This document shows, one piece after another, positions 21,821 through 29,394 of a stretch of 39,605 nucleotides of DNA. Source of the stretch: Acidimicrobiales bacterium. GTDB lineage: Bacteria > Actinomycetota > Acidimicrobiia > Acidimicrobiales > Aldehydirespiratoraceae. The stretch covers positions 1-39,605 of the forward strand of contig JAJCXZ010000002.1 in the NCBI GenBank assembly GCA_029263175.1. Direction: 5' to 3'. The stretch's first letter is position 1. Every line of letters begins with the position of its first letter. Below the pieces are notes generated by a model. That model was not told the origin of the DNA. It did not search any database and saw nothing but the letters and a program-made list of their open reading frames with translations. The position numbers and the translations under genes are program-made.

Positions 21821-23689
21821 ATGGCGACCACGATGGAGAAGCCTGCGGCGTCTACGGTTGGGGCCACGACGGTCGCAAGCCGGGCGCACAATTGGGCGCT
21901 CAGTGCTCCGGACCAGATCGCGATGCGCGAAAAGGACTTCGGGATCTGGCAGGAGTACACCTGGGCCCAGACCTGGGACATCATCGAGACCGCAGCGCAC
22001 GGCTTGCTGGCGCTCGGCGTCGAAGTCGGAGATCGTGTGGCGATCCACTCCGAGGATCGACCCGAGTGGGTCCTTCTCGATCTCGCCACGGTCGCCGTCC
22101 GCGGCATCACCGTCGGGCTCTACCCGACCAACCCGATGGCAGAGGTCGAGTACATGGTCGGCGACTGCACCCCCAAGGTGTTCTTCGCCGAAGATCAGGA
22201 ACAAGCCGACAAGGTTCTCGAGGTCGACCCCGCCTCCGCAGTCAGCATCGAGAAGATCATCTATGTCGAGCCCCGAGGATTCGGTGACTACACCGACCCC
22301 CGTCTGTTGTTCTGGGACGACTTCCTGGAGTTGGGTCGCACCCATCGCTCGCAAAACGCCACCGCCGTGACTGACCTGATGGCGGCGGCTCAGCCCGACG
22401 ACATCATGACGCTCGTCTACACCTCGGGTACGACCGGTCCGCCCAAGGGCGCGATGCTGAGCAATACGAATGCTGAGTTCGCAATCGACAAGATCATCAA
22501 CGAGTCGGGCCGCGTACCCGACGGCAAGGGTCCCCATGCCAAGGACCTGATCGTCACCTACCTGCCGCTGTGTCACGTCGCGGAGCGGATCTTCTCGACG
22601 TGGACCCTCGTCGGTGCCGGACCTTCGCTCAACTTCGCTGAGTCGATCGACACTGTCACCATCAATCTTCGCGAGATCCAGCCGACGATCTTCTTCGCGG
22701 TTCCCCGCATTTGGGAGCGTCTGCACGCCAGCGTCTTCATCCGCGGTAGCGACGCCACGTTCTTCAAGAAGCTGTTCTTCAGCGGTGGGCTGAAGCTGGC
22801 CGGCAAGATCGGCAAGGCGAAGACGGCCAACGGCGGCAACCACACCGCGCAGAGCCGCATGCTCTATCTGATCGGCAACGTTCTCGTCTTCCGGGCCATG
22901 AAAGAACGGCTCGGTCTTCGGCGATGTCGCTACGCCGCCTCCGGAGCCGCCGCGATTGCCCCCGAGGTACTCGAGTTCTTCATGGGCATCGGGGTGCCCG
23001 TCTTCGAGCTCTACGGAATGACCGAGAACTCAGCAGTCGCCACGTGCAACATGGCCGGCCGTATCAAGCTCGGCACCGTCGGCGAGCCGTACGCCGGTAT
23101 CGGACTCCGCCTCGACGAAGAGACAAATGAAATCCAGACCAAGCATGACGGCGTGTTCGTCGGCTACTGGAACAAGCCCGACAAGACCGCCGAGACGATG
23201 ACCGACGACGGCTGGCTCATGACCGGCGACGTCGGTGAATGGGTCGATGGCACCCACGTCAAGATCGTCGATCGCATCAAGCACATCATCATCACCAGTG
23301 GTGGAAAGAACATCTCGCCATCGGAGATCGAGAACTCGCTCAAGACCTCCATGTTCGTCAAGGAGGCGATGGTGATCGGCGACGGGCGCAAGTTCCTGTC
23401 GGCATTGATCGGTATCGAGATGGACACGGTGGGTGACTGGGCGCTCCGCAAGAACATTCCCTACACGACCTACCGTGACCTCTCGGAGAAGCCCGAAGTG
23501 ATCGAGATGATCCAAGGTGTGGTTGATGAGACCAACGAGAAATTCGCGAGGGTCGAGAATGTCCGGAAGTTCAAGATGATTCCGAAGGAGCTCGACCATG
23601 AGGATGGTGAGTTGACCGCCACGCAGAAGCTCAAGCGCAGCGCCATGGATGATTTGTTCGGTGATCTGATCGAGGAGATGTACCGATGA
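21821..23689 (+). CDS. Long-chain acyl-CoA ligase (FadD15-like), first gene of a transporter operon
   Basis: 622 residues, the length of the long-chain (FadD15/ACSL-type) branch of AMP-forming ligases. P-loop 'YTSGTTGPPKGA' begins at residue 200; 'ELYGMTENSAVATCNM' is the acyl/adenine pocket; 'TGDVGEWVDGTHVKIVDRIKH' is the hinge; 'TSGGKNISPSEIEN' follows. It converts a free carboxylic acid to its CoA thioester. It is coupled by a 4-bp overlap to the LIV-type permease gene, so the ligase is probably made together with the importer and traps the imported acid as CoA ester. The gene is the first of six. Confidence 0.95.
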   Translation: MATTMEKPAASTVGATTVASRAHNWALSAPDQIAMREKDFGIWQEYTWAQTWDIIETAAHGLLALGVEVGDRVAIHSEDRPEWVLLDLATVAVRGITVGLYPTNPMAEVEYMVGDCTPKVFFAEDQEQADKVLEVDPASAVSIEKIIYVEPRGFGDYTDPRLLFWDDFLELGRTHRSQNATAVTDLMAAAQPDDIMTLVYTSGTTGPPKGAMLSNTNAEFAIDKIINESGRVPDGKGPHAKDLIVTYLPLCHVAERIFSTWTLVGAGPSLNFAESIDTVTINLREIQPTIFFAVPRIWERLHASVFIRGSDATFFKKLFFSGGLKLAGKIGKAKTANGGNHTAQSRMLYLIGNVLVFRAMKERLGLRRCRYAASGAAAIAPEVLEFFMGIGVPVFELYGMTENSAVATCNMAGRIKLGTVGEPYAGIGLRLDEETNEIQTKHDGVFVGYWNKPDKTAETMTDDGWLMTGDVGEWVDGTHVKIVDRIKHIIITSGGKNISPSEIENSLKTSMFVKEAMVIGDGRKFLSALIGIEMDTVGDWALRKNIPYTTYRDLSEKPEVIEMIQGVVDETNEKFARVENVRKFKMIPKELDHEDGELTATQKLKRSAMDDLFGDLIEEMYR

Positions 23690-24693
23690 TCAACGCCGTG
23701 CTCACGCTCGCCCAGGTAGGGACCGGTGCAACACTCATCCAGACCATCGTCAAGTCGTTTGCGCTCGGCTCGGTGTACATCCTCATCGGACTCGGGTTTG
23801 TCATCATCTTCAAGGCCACACAGGTCCTGAACTTTGCTGCCGGCGCACTGTCGATGGCGGGCGCGATGTTCCTCACCATCCTGCTCGCTGATGGTGGGTT
23901 CCCGTTCCTCCCGTTCGACAACCCGCTGGCCCCTGAGGCGGGCGAGAACCCGAGCGTCTTCATGTGGTTCGTCCACGTGTTGATAGCGCTGGCGTTTGCC
24001 GCACTTCTCGGCCTGGTGATCGAGCGGCTCACGATCCGTCCGATGGTGGGGCAACCGCTGTTCGCGATGGCGGTCATCACCCTCGGTATCGAGGTCGCCA
24101 TCCGTCCGTTCAACCTCGACGCCACCGCCCTCGAGGGCCGTAGCCTCCGCGTGCCATGGGGCGCCGACAGTTGGTCGCTGCTCGACGCGGTGATACCGAT
24201 TTCCTATGTGGTGGCGATGCTCATCGCTGCGGTGTCGGGTGCTGCGATTCTGTTCTTCTTTCGCACCAAGCTGGGTGTGGCCATGCGTGCCGTGGCCTTC
24301 GACCAGGAAGCGGCGATGGCCCAAGGCATCAATGTAGGTCGTGTGTTCGCCATCGCATGGGCGATGGGCGCAGCGCTCGCCGCCCTTGGCGCGATCGTCT
24401 ACGGCATGGCTCCGTTCCCGCCCGGCGGAGCGGTCAGCCAGGAGATCCATCCGCTCCTTGCGCTCCGCGTCCTGCCCGTCATCGTGCTCGGCGGCCTCGA
24501 CTCTGTCGCCGGCGCGATCTATGGCGGCCTGATCATCGCCAGCGCCGAAGTCTTCGCCGGTCAGTACCTCTCGCAGTGGAACTCCACCCTCGGTTCGGGC
24601 TACTCCACGATCGTTCCGTACCTCGTGATGCTGTTCATCCTGCTTGTCAAGCCATACGGGCTCTTCGGCACTCCTGAGATCCGGAGGGTGTGA
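23686..24693 (+). CDS. livH: LIV-type ABC transporter permease (LivH-like)
   Basis: 335 residues with about eight to nine transmembrane helices and the LivH features: 'GSVYILIGLGFVIIFKATQV' and 'LNFAAGALSMAGAM' near 25-60 and 'GGLDSVAGAIYGGLIIASAEV' near 266-286, the EAA-like cytoplasmic loop region. LivH and LivM form the membrane channel of HAAT-family importers for amino acids, urea, amides or aromatic/short-chain acids. It has a periplasm-side insertion rich in Pro/Glu after the third helix ('NPLAPEAGENPSV'). It overlaps the ligase stop by 4 bp. Confidence 0.93.
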   Translation: MINAVLTLAQVGTGATLIQTIVKSFALGSVYILIGLGFVIIFKATQVLNFAAGALSMAGAMFLTILLADGGFPFLPFDNPLAPEAGENPSVFMWFVHVLIALAFAALLGLVIERLTIRPMVGQPLFAMAVITLGIEVAIRPFNLDATALEGRSLRVPWGADSWSLLDAVIPISYVVAMLIAAVSGAAILFFFRTKLGVAMRAVAFDQEAAMAQGINVGRVFAIAWAMGAALAALGAIVYGMAPFPPGGAVSQEIHPLLALRVLPVIVLGGLDSVAGAIYGGLIIASAEVFAGQYLSQWNSTLGSGYSTIVPYLVMLFILLVKPYGLFGTPEIRRV

Positions 24694-24695
24694 TC

Positions 24696-26003
24696 ATGGC
24701 GCTCAACCGACCGCTGCTGCGGACCTCCTACGAACAAGACGCCGCAATCTTTCCGACACAGACGCAAAAGACGCTCGTCACCCTTTTCGGCCTTGCTCTG
24801 ATTCTCATGGGGCTCGGGGTACCAGGGTTTGATTGGCTACCCGACAAGTTTCTTGGTGGTACCTGGATCAACCCGGTCACCAACATGTTGCCGCTGGCGA
24901 TTGCTGCCCTCGGTTTCAACATCCTGGTCGGAGTCACCGGTCAGGTGTCGCTCGGTCACGCCTTCTTCATGGGTGTCGGCGCCTATACCGCGGTAGCACT
25001 CGGCGGCAACGGCGATGAGCCGCTTGCCTGCATCCCGTTCCACGAGGAGCTCGGAATCCTCGAGGCGCGCGATCAGTGTGGCCTCGGCCTCCCGATATGG
25101 ATCTGGCTCCCGATGGCGGGCATCGCTGCCGCGGCGGTTGGTATTTTCGTGTCCCCCGCGGCGATGAAGGTGCGTGGCCTCTACCTCGCCATCGTCACCG
25201 TCGGCCTCGTGTTCATCGGCCTCCATCTCGGCCGCATGTTCCCCGAGTACGCCGGCGACTTCGAATCCGGACGCAAGTGGCCGAGTCTCGACATCAAGTT
25301 CTGGAAGGAAGAAGAGCCGCTCATCGCCCTCAGCGAAGACGGGCAGTGGTTCGGCCTCATCCACCTCAGCGAAGAGCAGAAGCAATACTTCTTCCTCCTC
25401 GCCCTGCTCGGTGGCTCCATCGTGTTGGCCAAGAATCTTGTACGCACACGAACCGGTCGTGCCCTACAGGCCATCCGCGACCGCGACATCGCGGCGGAGG
25501 TCATGGGCGTGCCGGAGTTCCAGTACAAGCGACTCGGTTTTGCCATCAGCTCGTTCTACGCCGGCATCGCCGGTGCGCTCTTCGCCTCATACAACGGTCG
25601 CATGTCGCCGGTGAACTGGTCGCTCTTCTTGTCGGTCGACTTTGTTGCCATCCTGCTGATCGGCGGTGCAGGCACGATTGCAGGCACGATGCTCGGCACC
25701 GTGTTCGTCGAGCTCACACCCGAGGTCGTGAAGACCTTCACCGAGTGGATGGGCGACCAAACCGCATCGAATGGCCCCATCAGCTGGTTGGCCAACATCT
25801 TGCTCACCACCGGCGAGAGTGGCGACTTCGGTCCGATCAGCACCGGCACCGTGGCGCCGGGCTGGCCGATGAGCGTTTTCTTCTGGAATTTCGTGATCTA
25901 CGGAGTTCTCATCATCGTGTTCTTGATCTTCGAGCCTCTCGGGCTCTTCGGCATCTGGATCAAGATCCGTAACTATTGGAAACGGTGGCCGTTCAGCTAT
26001 TAA
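24696..26003 (+). CDS. livM: LIV-type ABC transporter permease (LivM-like)
   Basis: 435 residues from ATG 24696, chosen because GGAGGG (24683-24688) is 7 bases upstream; GTG at 24690 would overlap the livH stop. LivM features include 'NMLPLAIAALGFNILVGVTGQVSLGHAFFMGVGAY' split over the first helices (the G-x-x-S-L-G-H-x-x-F motif), 'KVRGLYLAIVTVGLVFIGLH' and 'ALQAIRDRDIAAEVMGV' as the cytoplasmic coupling loop. It is longer than E. coli LivM because of two extracellular insertions (about 105-135 and 185-230) that are polar and Glu/Lys-rich. It pairs with LivH. Confidence 0.93.
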   Translation: MALNRPLLRTSYEQDAAIFPTQTQKTLVTLFGLALILMGLGVPGFDWLPDKFLGGTWINPVTNMLPLAIAALGFNILVGVTGQVSLGHAFFMGVGAYTAVALGGNGDEPLACIPFHEELGILEARDQCGLGLPIWIWLPMAGIAAAAVGIFVSPAAMKVRGLYLAIVTVGLVFIGLHLGRMFPEYAGDFESGRKWPSLDIKFWKEEEPLIALSEDGQWFGLIHLSEEQKQYFFLLALLGGSIVLAKNLVRTRTGRALQAIRDRDIAAEVMGVPEFQYKRLGFAISSFYAGIAGALFASYNGRMSPVNWSLFLSVDFVAILLIGGAGTIAGTMLGTVFVELTPEVVKTFTEWMGDQTASNGPISWLANILLTTGESGDFGPISTGTVAPGWPMSVFFWNFVIYGVLIIVFLIFEPLGLFGIWIKIRNYWKRWPFSY

Positions 26004-26049
26004 CTGCCACTGACAGGTCTTGTCTCGCGAAGCACGCGACACTTGAAAG

Positions 26050-26075
26050 GTTCGATCGATTCCGATTGATCGAAC
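26050..26075. other. Hairpin between livM and the binding-protein gene
   Basis: GTTCGATC (26050-26057) and GATCGAAC (26068-26075) are perfect 8-bp arms with a 10-base loop that can extend by two further pairs past one mismatch. It lies in the 99-bp gap. No U-run follows, so it is better read as an mRNA-stabilising hairpin or partial terminator that raises the level of the binding-protein message, or as an operator. Confidence 0.5.
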
Positions 26076-26102
26076 GGCACAACAACCATGGAGGGATCCA
26101 AC

Positions 26103-27593
26103 GTGCGACGATTGAAAGTACTGCTCGCAATGCTTCTTGCATTGTCGATGCTGGCCGCAGCCTGCGGCGATGACTCGAGCGATGACTCGAGCGATTCCGG
26201 TGATTCCGGCAGCTCCGATGATTCAGGAAGCGATGACTCGAGCTCCGATGACTCGGGCTCCGACGATTCAGGAAGCGATGACTCGAGTTCTGACGACTCG
26301 GGTTCTGACGACGGCACCTCCGATGACGGAGGCGAAGTTGCCACCGACCACGGAGTCGATGCTGACAACAAGGTGATCCGTGTTGGCTTGAACGCCGACC
26401 TTTCAGGTCCCTTCGCGGCGCTGGTCGCCGAGATCGTGGCCGCCCAGGAGGTTTACTGGGAGGTCTTCAACGACAATGGTGGCTACCAGGGCTGGACCGT
26501 GGAAACGGTCGTGCTCGACTCTGGTTACGCGACTGATGTCGGCATCCAGAATTACCAGGAACTCGCCCAGGAAGGCGAAGAAGGCGTTCTCATGATCACC
26601 GAGAACACCGGCTCGCCGATCACCTCGGCGATCGCTGAGGACGCGGCCGACGACGATCTTCTCGTCATCCCGCTGAGCTGGGCATCGCTGTGGCCGGACC
26701 CCGAGTTCGGATCTGCCATTCTCGAGAAGCAGACCACGTACTGCGTCGAGTCGATGAACGGAGTCGAATGGCTCAAGGGCATGGTCGAGTCGCAGGGCCA
26801 GGAGCCTGCGCTTGCCATCATCGGCCGTCCTGGCGAATATGGCGAGGACGGTTCCGCAGGAGCGAAGCTTGCTGCAGATGTGTTGGGCATCCCGATCGTC
26901 TATGACGGCACCGGTGCAGTGGCGGGCGACGACCGCACCGCCATCGTTGCCTCCGTGGTTGGGTCGGGAGCGAACATGGTGTGGACCACTCTCACCCCGG
27001 GAGAAACCCTCGACGTGTTCGGCAACTCGGTGAGCCAGGGATTCCGGGCCTACTGGTCCGGCAACTCGCCTTCGTTCAACTACCTGTTCCACCTGACCTC
27101 GGACTTCGCCGAGCAGTTCGACGAGTTCTACTTCCAGTCCCAGTACCAGGCACCGTGGGCAACCCCGGGTATTCCCGGCATGGACGCCATCGTGACCGAG
27201 ATGTCGGCTCGCCGTCCGGAGCTCAACATCTCCGACGTGTACACCACCGGCTGGATCGAGGGGATCATGGCCGAGACCCTGATCCGGACCGCTATCGATG
27301 CGGGTGACCTCACCCGTGCCAACATGGTGGCGATTTCCCAGGATCCGAGCTTCTCGGTGGACTTCCAGGGTCTGTCGGCGAACCAGTCCTGGCCAGCCGA
27401 CTACAACGAGGCAGTCGTCCGGTCCAGCTGGATCTACGACGTCTCGCTGGCTGACTTCAACATCATCCCGACGGGTGACGCGACTGCGGACGTCCCCGGT
27501 TCATCGGGCATGATCCCGATCGAGCAGGACTATGTCGGTTCAGTGGCCGAGAACTTCGTGTTCGACGGTCCCTGCATCGAGCCGTCCGGCTGA
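26103..27593 (+). CDS. LIV-type ABC transporter substrate-binding lipoprotein with Ser/Asp-rich linker
   Basis: 496 residues from GTG 26103, supported by GGAGGG (26090-26095) 7 bases upstream; ATG 26088 has no ribosome site. A lipoprotein signal ends in LAAAC with C21. Residues about 22-78 are a highly acidic Ser/Asp-rich linker with a 15-residue direct repeat. Residues about 85-496 are a type I periplasmic-binding fold beginning 'VIRVGLNADLSGPFAALVAE'. The protein would sit on the outer face of the membrane and deliver ligand to LivH/LivM. The ligand is not readable from sequence; the ligase gene in the operon suggests an organic acid. Confidence 0.93.
   Translation: MRRLKVLLAMLLALSMLAAACGDDSSDDSSDSGDSGSSDDSGSDDSSSDDSGSDDSGSDDSSSDDSGSDDGTSDDGGEVATDHGVDADNKVIRVGLNADLSGPFAALVAEIVAAQEVYWEVFNDNGGYQGWTVETVVLDSGYATDVGIQNYQELAQEGEEGVLMITENTGSPITSAIAEDAADDDLLVIPLSWASLWPDPEFGSAILEKQTTYCVESMNGVEWLKGMVESQGQEPALAIIGRPGEYGEDGSAGAKLAADVLGIPIVYDGTGAVAGDDRTAIVASVVGSGANMVWTTLTPGETLDVFGNSVSQGFRAYWSGNSPSFNYLFHLTSDFAEQFDEFYFQSQYQAPWATPGIPGMDAIVTEMSARRPELNISDVYTTGWIEGIMAETLIRTAIDAGDLTRANMVAISQDPSFSVDFQGLSANQSWPADYNEAVVRSSWIYDVSLADFNIIPTGDATADVPGSSGMIPIEQDYVGSVAENFVFDGPCIEPSG
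26217..26306 (+). repeat. Two 45-bp tandem repeats in the binding-protein linker
   Basis: Bases 26217-26261 and 26262-26306 each encode the same 15 residues (DDSGSDDSSSDDSGS). The two copies differ only at synonymous third positions (for example AGC/TCC versus AGT/TCT), so the peptide repeat is under selection or the duplication is old. Shorter GAT-GAC-TCG units flank it on both sides. Confidence 0.85.
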
Positions 27594-27612
27594 TCAAACC
27601 TGATTGTTCGTT

Positions 27613-27644
27613 CGACGGGTTGGGGCCCAAGCCCCGGCCCGTCG
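27613..27644. terminator. Stem-loop between the binding-protein gene and livF
   Basis: CGACGGG (27613-27619) pairs with CCCGTCG (27638-27644), and inside it GGGGC pairs with GCCCC around a CCAA loop, with a 2-base internal loop. This is a strong 12-bp GC stem without a U-tract, 20 bp after the stop. It probably acts as a partial terminator or 3'-end protector so that more binding protein than ATPase is made. Confidence 0.5.
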
Positions 27645-27705
27645 GGCGGACGCCCACTTCTCAACCTTTGAAGAAGTCAAGAAGTCTCATCGTGGAGGTC
27701 GAGCG

Positions 27706-28494
27706 TTGCTCGAAATAGCAAACCTTGAAGTGGTCTACAACGAGGTGATCCTCGTGTTGCGAGGCCTGTCGATCGAGGTGCCCGACGGTCAGATCGTCGC
27801 GCTTCTCGGTTCGAACGGCGCAGGCAAGACCACCACGGCCCGGGCGATCACCGGACTCTTGAGCCACCACGAGGGCAAGGCCACCAAGGGCACGATCAAG
27901 TGGAATGGCAAGGACATTGCCCACTCCGAAGCCTCCCAGATCGTAGAGGGCGGTATCTCCCAGGTGATGGAAGGTCGGCGCATCTTTGCTGAGATGACCG
28001 TCGACGAGAATCTGTCCTGTGGCGCATTCACCAATCGCGCCAACATGGACGCCAACTACGACCGAGTGATGGAGCTGTTCCCCCGGATCAAAGAACGCAG
28101 TAAGCAGACTGCCGGCTATCTGTCTGGTGGCGAGCAGCAGATGCTTGCGATCGGTCGAGCGCTGATGGCCGAGCCGAAACTCCTGATCCTTGATGAGCCA
28201 TCGCTGGGCTTGGCCCCGATGCTCATCGAGCAAATCCGCGACATCGTCGTCGAGGTCAACAAGCAGGGCGTGAGCGTACTGCTGATCGAGCAGAACGCCA
28301 TGATGGCGCTCTCGATTGCCGACTACGGCTACGTGTTGGAATCAGGCAAGGTCGTCATGGACGGTCCTGCGCAGAAGCTCCTGGGCGACGAAGACGTGCA
28401 GGAGTTCTACCTGGGTCTTCATGGCGAGGGCGGCGAGCGGAAGTCCTTCCGCGACGTCAAGCACTACAAGCGCCGCAAGCGCTGGTTGTCCTAG
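27706..28494 (+). CDS. livF: LIV-type ABC transporter ATPase (LivF-like)
   Basis: 262 residues from TTG 27706, chosen because GGAGG (27694-27698) is 7 bases upstream; the in-frame extension to 27604 runs through the stem-loop. Walker A 'GSNGAGKTT' (35-43), signature 'LSGGEQQMLAIGRAL', Walker B 'LLILDEPSLGLAP' and the switch His region 'LLIEQNAMMAL' (Gln/Asn variant normal in LivF). The C-terminus has a basic extension of about 20 residues ('FRDVKHYKRRKRW') beyond the E. coli protein. It powers the LivH/LivM importer with LivG. Confidence 0.95.
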   Translation: MLEIANLEVVYNEVILVLRGLSIEVPDGQIVALLGSNGAGKTTTARAITGLLSHHEGKATKGTIKWNGKDIAHSEASQIVEGGISQVMEGRRIFAEMTVDENLSCGAFTNRANMDANYDRVMELFPRIKERSKQTAGYLSGGEQQMLAIGRALMAEPKLLILDEPSLGLAPMLIEQIRDIVVEVNKQGVSVLLIEQNAMMALSIADYGYVLESGKVVMDGPAQKLLGDEDVQEFYLGLHGEGGERKSFRDVKHYKRRKRWLS

Positions 28495-28506
28495 GGGGCC
28501 ACAGTC

Positions 28507-29295
28507 ATGACCGACCACATTCTCGACGTCGAAAACATCACTCTCCGCTTCGGCGGCGTCACGGCCATCCACGACGTGAGTTTCCACGTGGAGCCCGGTG
28601 AACTCTTCTCCATCATCGGCCCGAACGGTGCCGGGAAGACCTCGATCTTCAACACCATCTCACAGGTGTACCAACCCCAAGAAGGCGACATCAAGTGGAA
28701 GGGCGAGTCCATCATGGGTCATCGCCCCGACTATGTCGCCGAACTGGGGATCGCCCGCACCTTCCAGAACATCGAGCTGTTTCCCCAGATGACGGTGATT
28801 GATAACCTCCTTCTCGGCCGCCACGTGCGGATGAAGAAGTCCTGGTTCGCCGGCATGCTCTGGGTCGGTGCCGCCAAGAAGGAAGAGATGGAGCACCGCC
28901 GTCGGGTGGAAGACATCATCGACTTCCTCGAGATCGTCGAGTGGCGCAGTCATCCGGTCGCGCTTCTTCCCTATGGCATTCAGAAGCTCGTCGAGCTGGG
29001 TCGAGCCCTTGCCATGGATCCCGAGCTTCTGTTGCTCGACGAACCCGTGGCCGGCATGAACCTCGAAGAGACCGAGGACATGGCTCGCTTCATCCTCGAC
29101 ATTCGTCGCGAGCTCGACATCCCGATGATCATGGTCGAACACGACATGGGTCTCGTCATGGACATTGCCGACCGCATCATGGTGCTCGACTTCGGCGAGA
29201 AGATCTCCGAAGGCACCCCTGAAGAGGTGCAGGCTGACCCGAACGTGATCGCCGCCTATCTCGGCAGCAGCGATCTGCACGTCGCCACCGAGTAG
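28507..29295 (+). CDS. livG: LIV-type ABC transporter ATPase (LivG-like)
   Basis: 262 residues. Walker A 'GPNGAGKTS' (38-46), the LivG-type Q-loop segment 'ARTFQNIELFPQMTVIDNLL', Walker B 'LLLLDEPVAGMN' and switch His 'MVEHDMGLVM'. The ABC signature is 'LPYGIQKLVELGRALA' in place of LSGGQ, a variation usual for LivG (LPYG/LSYG). The last part matches the LivG C-terminal extension ('VIAAYLG'). It starts 12 bp after livF and is the last gene of the importer operon. The phenylacetate operon follows after a 99-bp regulatory gap. Confidence 0.95.
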   Translation: MTDHILDVENITLRFGGVTAIHDVSFHVEPGELFSIIGPNGAGKTSIFNTISQVYQPQEGDIKWKGESIMGHRPDYVAELGIARTFQNIELFPQMTVIDNLLLGRHVRMKKSWFAGMLWVGAAKKEEMEHRRRVEDIIDFLEIVEWRSHPVALLPYGIQKLVELGRALAMDPELLLLDEPVAGMNLEETEDMARFILDIRRELDIPMIMVEHDMGLVMDIADRIMVLDFGEKISEGTPEEVQADPNVIAAYLGSSDLHVATE

Positions 29296-29324
29296 CGGTC
29301 GACGTTCCTGTTTCCGAGAGCCGC

Positions 29325-29339
29325 TGACGTGATACGTCA
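29325..29339. promoter_or_regulatory. Palindrome upstream of paaZ
   Basis: TGACGT-N3-ACGTCA is a perfect 15-bp dyad just upstream of the paaZ -35 box. It could be an activator site or second repressor site. The 99-bp gap therefore holds two different dyads. Confidence 0.45.
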
Positions 29340-29340
29340 C

Positions 29341-29369
29341 TGGACATTGATACTGTAGTTCCGTATCAT
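29341..29369 (+). promoter_or_regulatory. Promoter of the phenylacetate operon
   Basis: TGGACA (29341-29346) and TATCAT (29364-29369), each one mismatch from consensus, are separated by exactly 17 bp. The expected start near 29376 gives a 19-base leader ending in the AGAGGGG ribosome site (29384-29390). Confidence 0.65.
29348..29368. promoter_or_regulatory. Dyad operator in the paa promoter
   Basis: TGATAC-N9-GTATCA is a perfect 21-bp inverted repeat filling the promoter spacer and overlapping the -10 box, the ideal place for a repressor released by phenylacetyl-CoA. The half-site resembles the TGATTC half-site reported for E. coli PaaX, and a PaaX-type gene lies at the other end of the locus. 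Confidence 0.6.
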
Positions 29370-29394
29370 GATTGGGACGTCGAAGAGGGGTTGG

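Noticed and set aside
26167-26340. Repeated GATGACTCG units as a CRISPR-like or mobile repeat
   Set aside because: They are in-frame codons of a Ser/Asp-rich linker in a lipoprotein, with no spacer structure or flanking cas genes.
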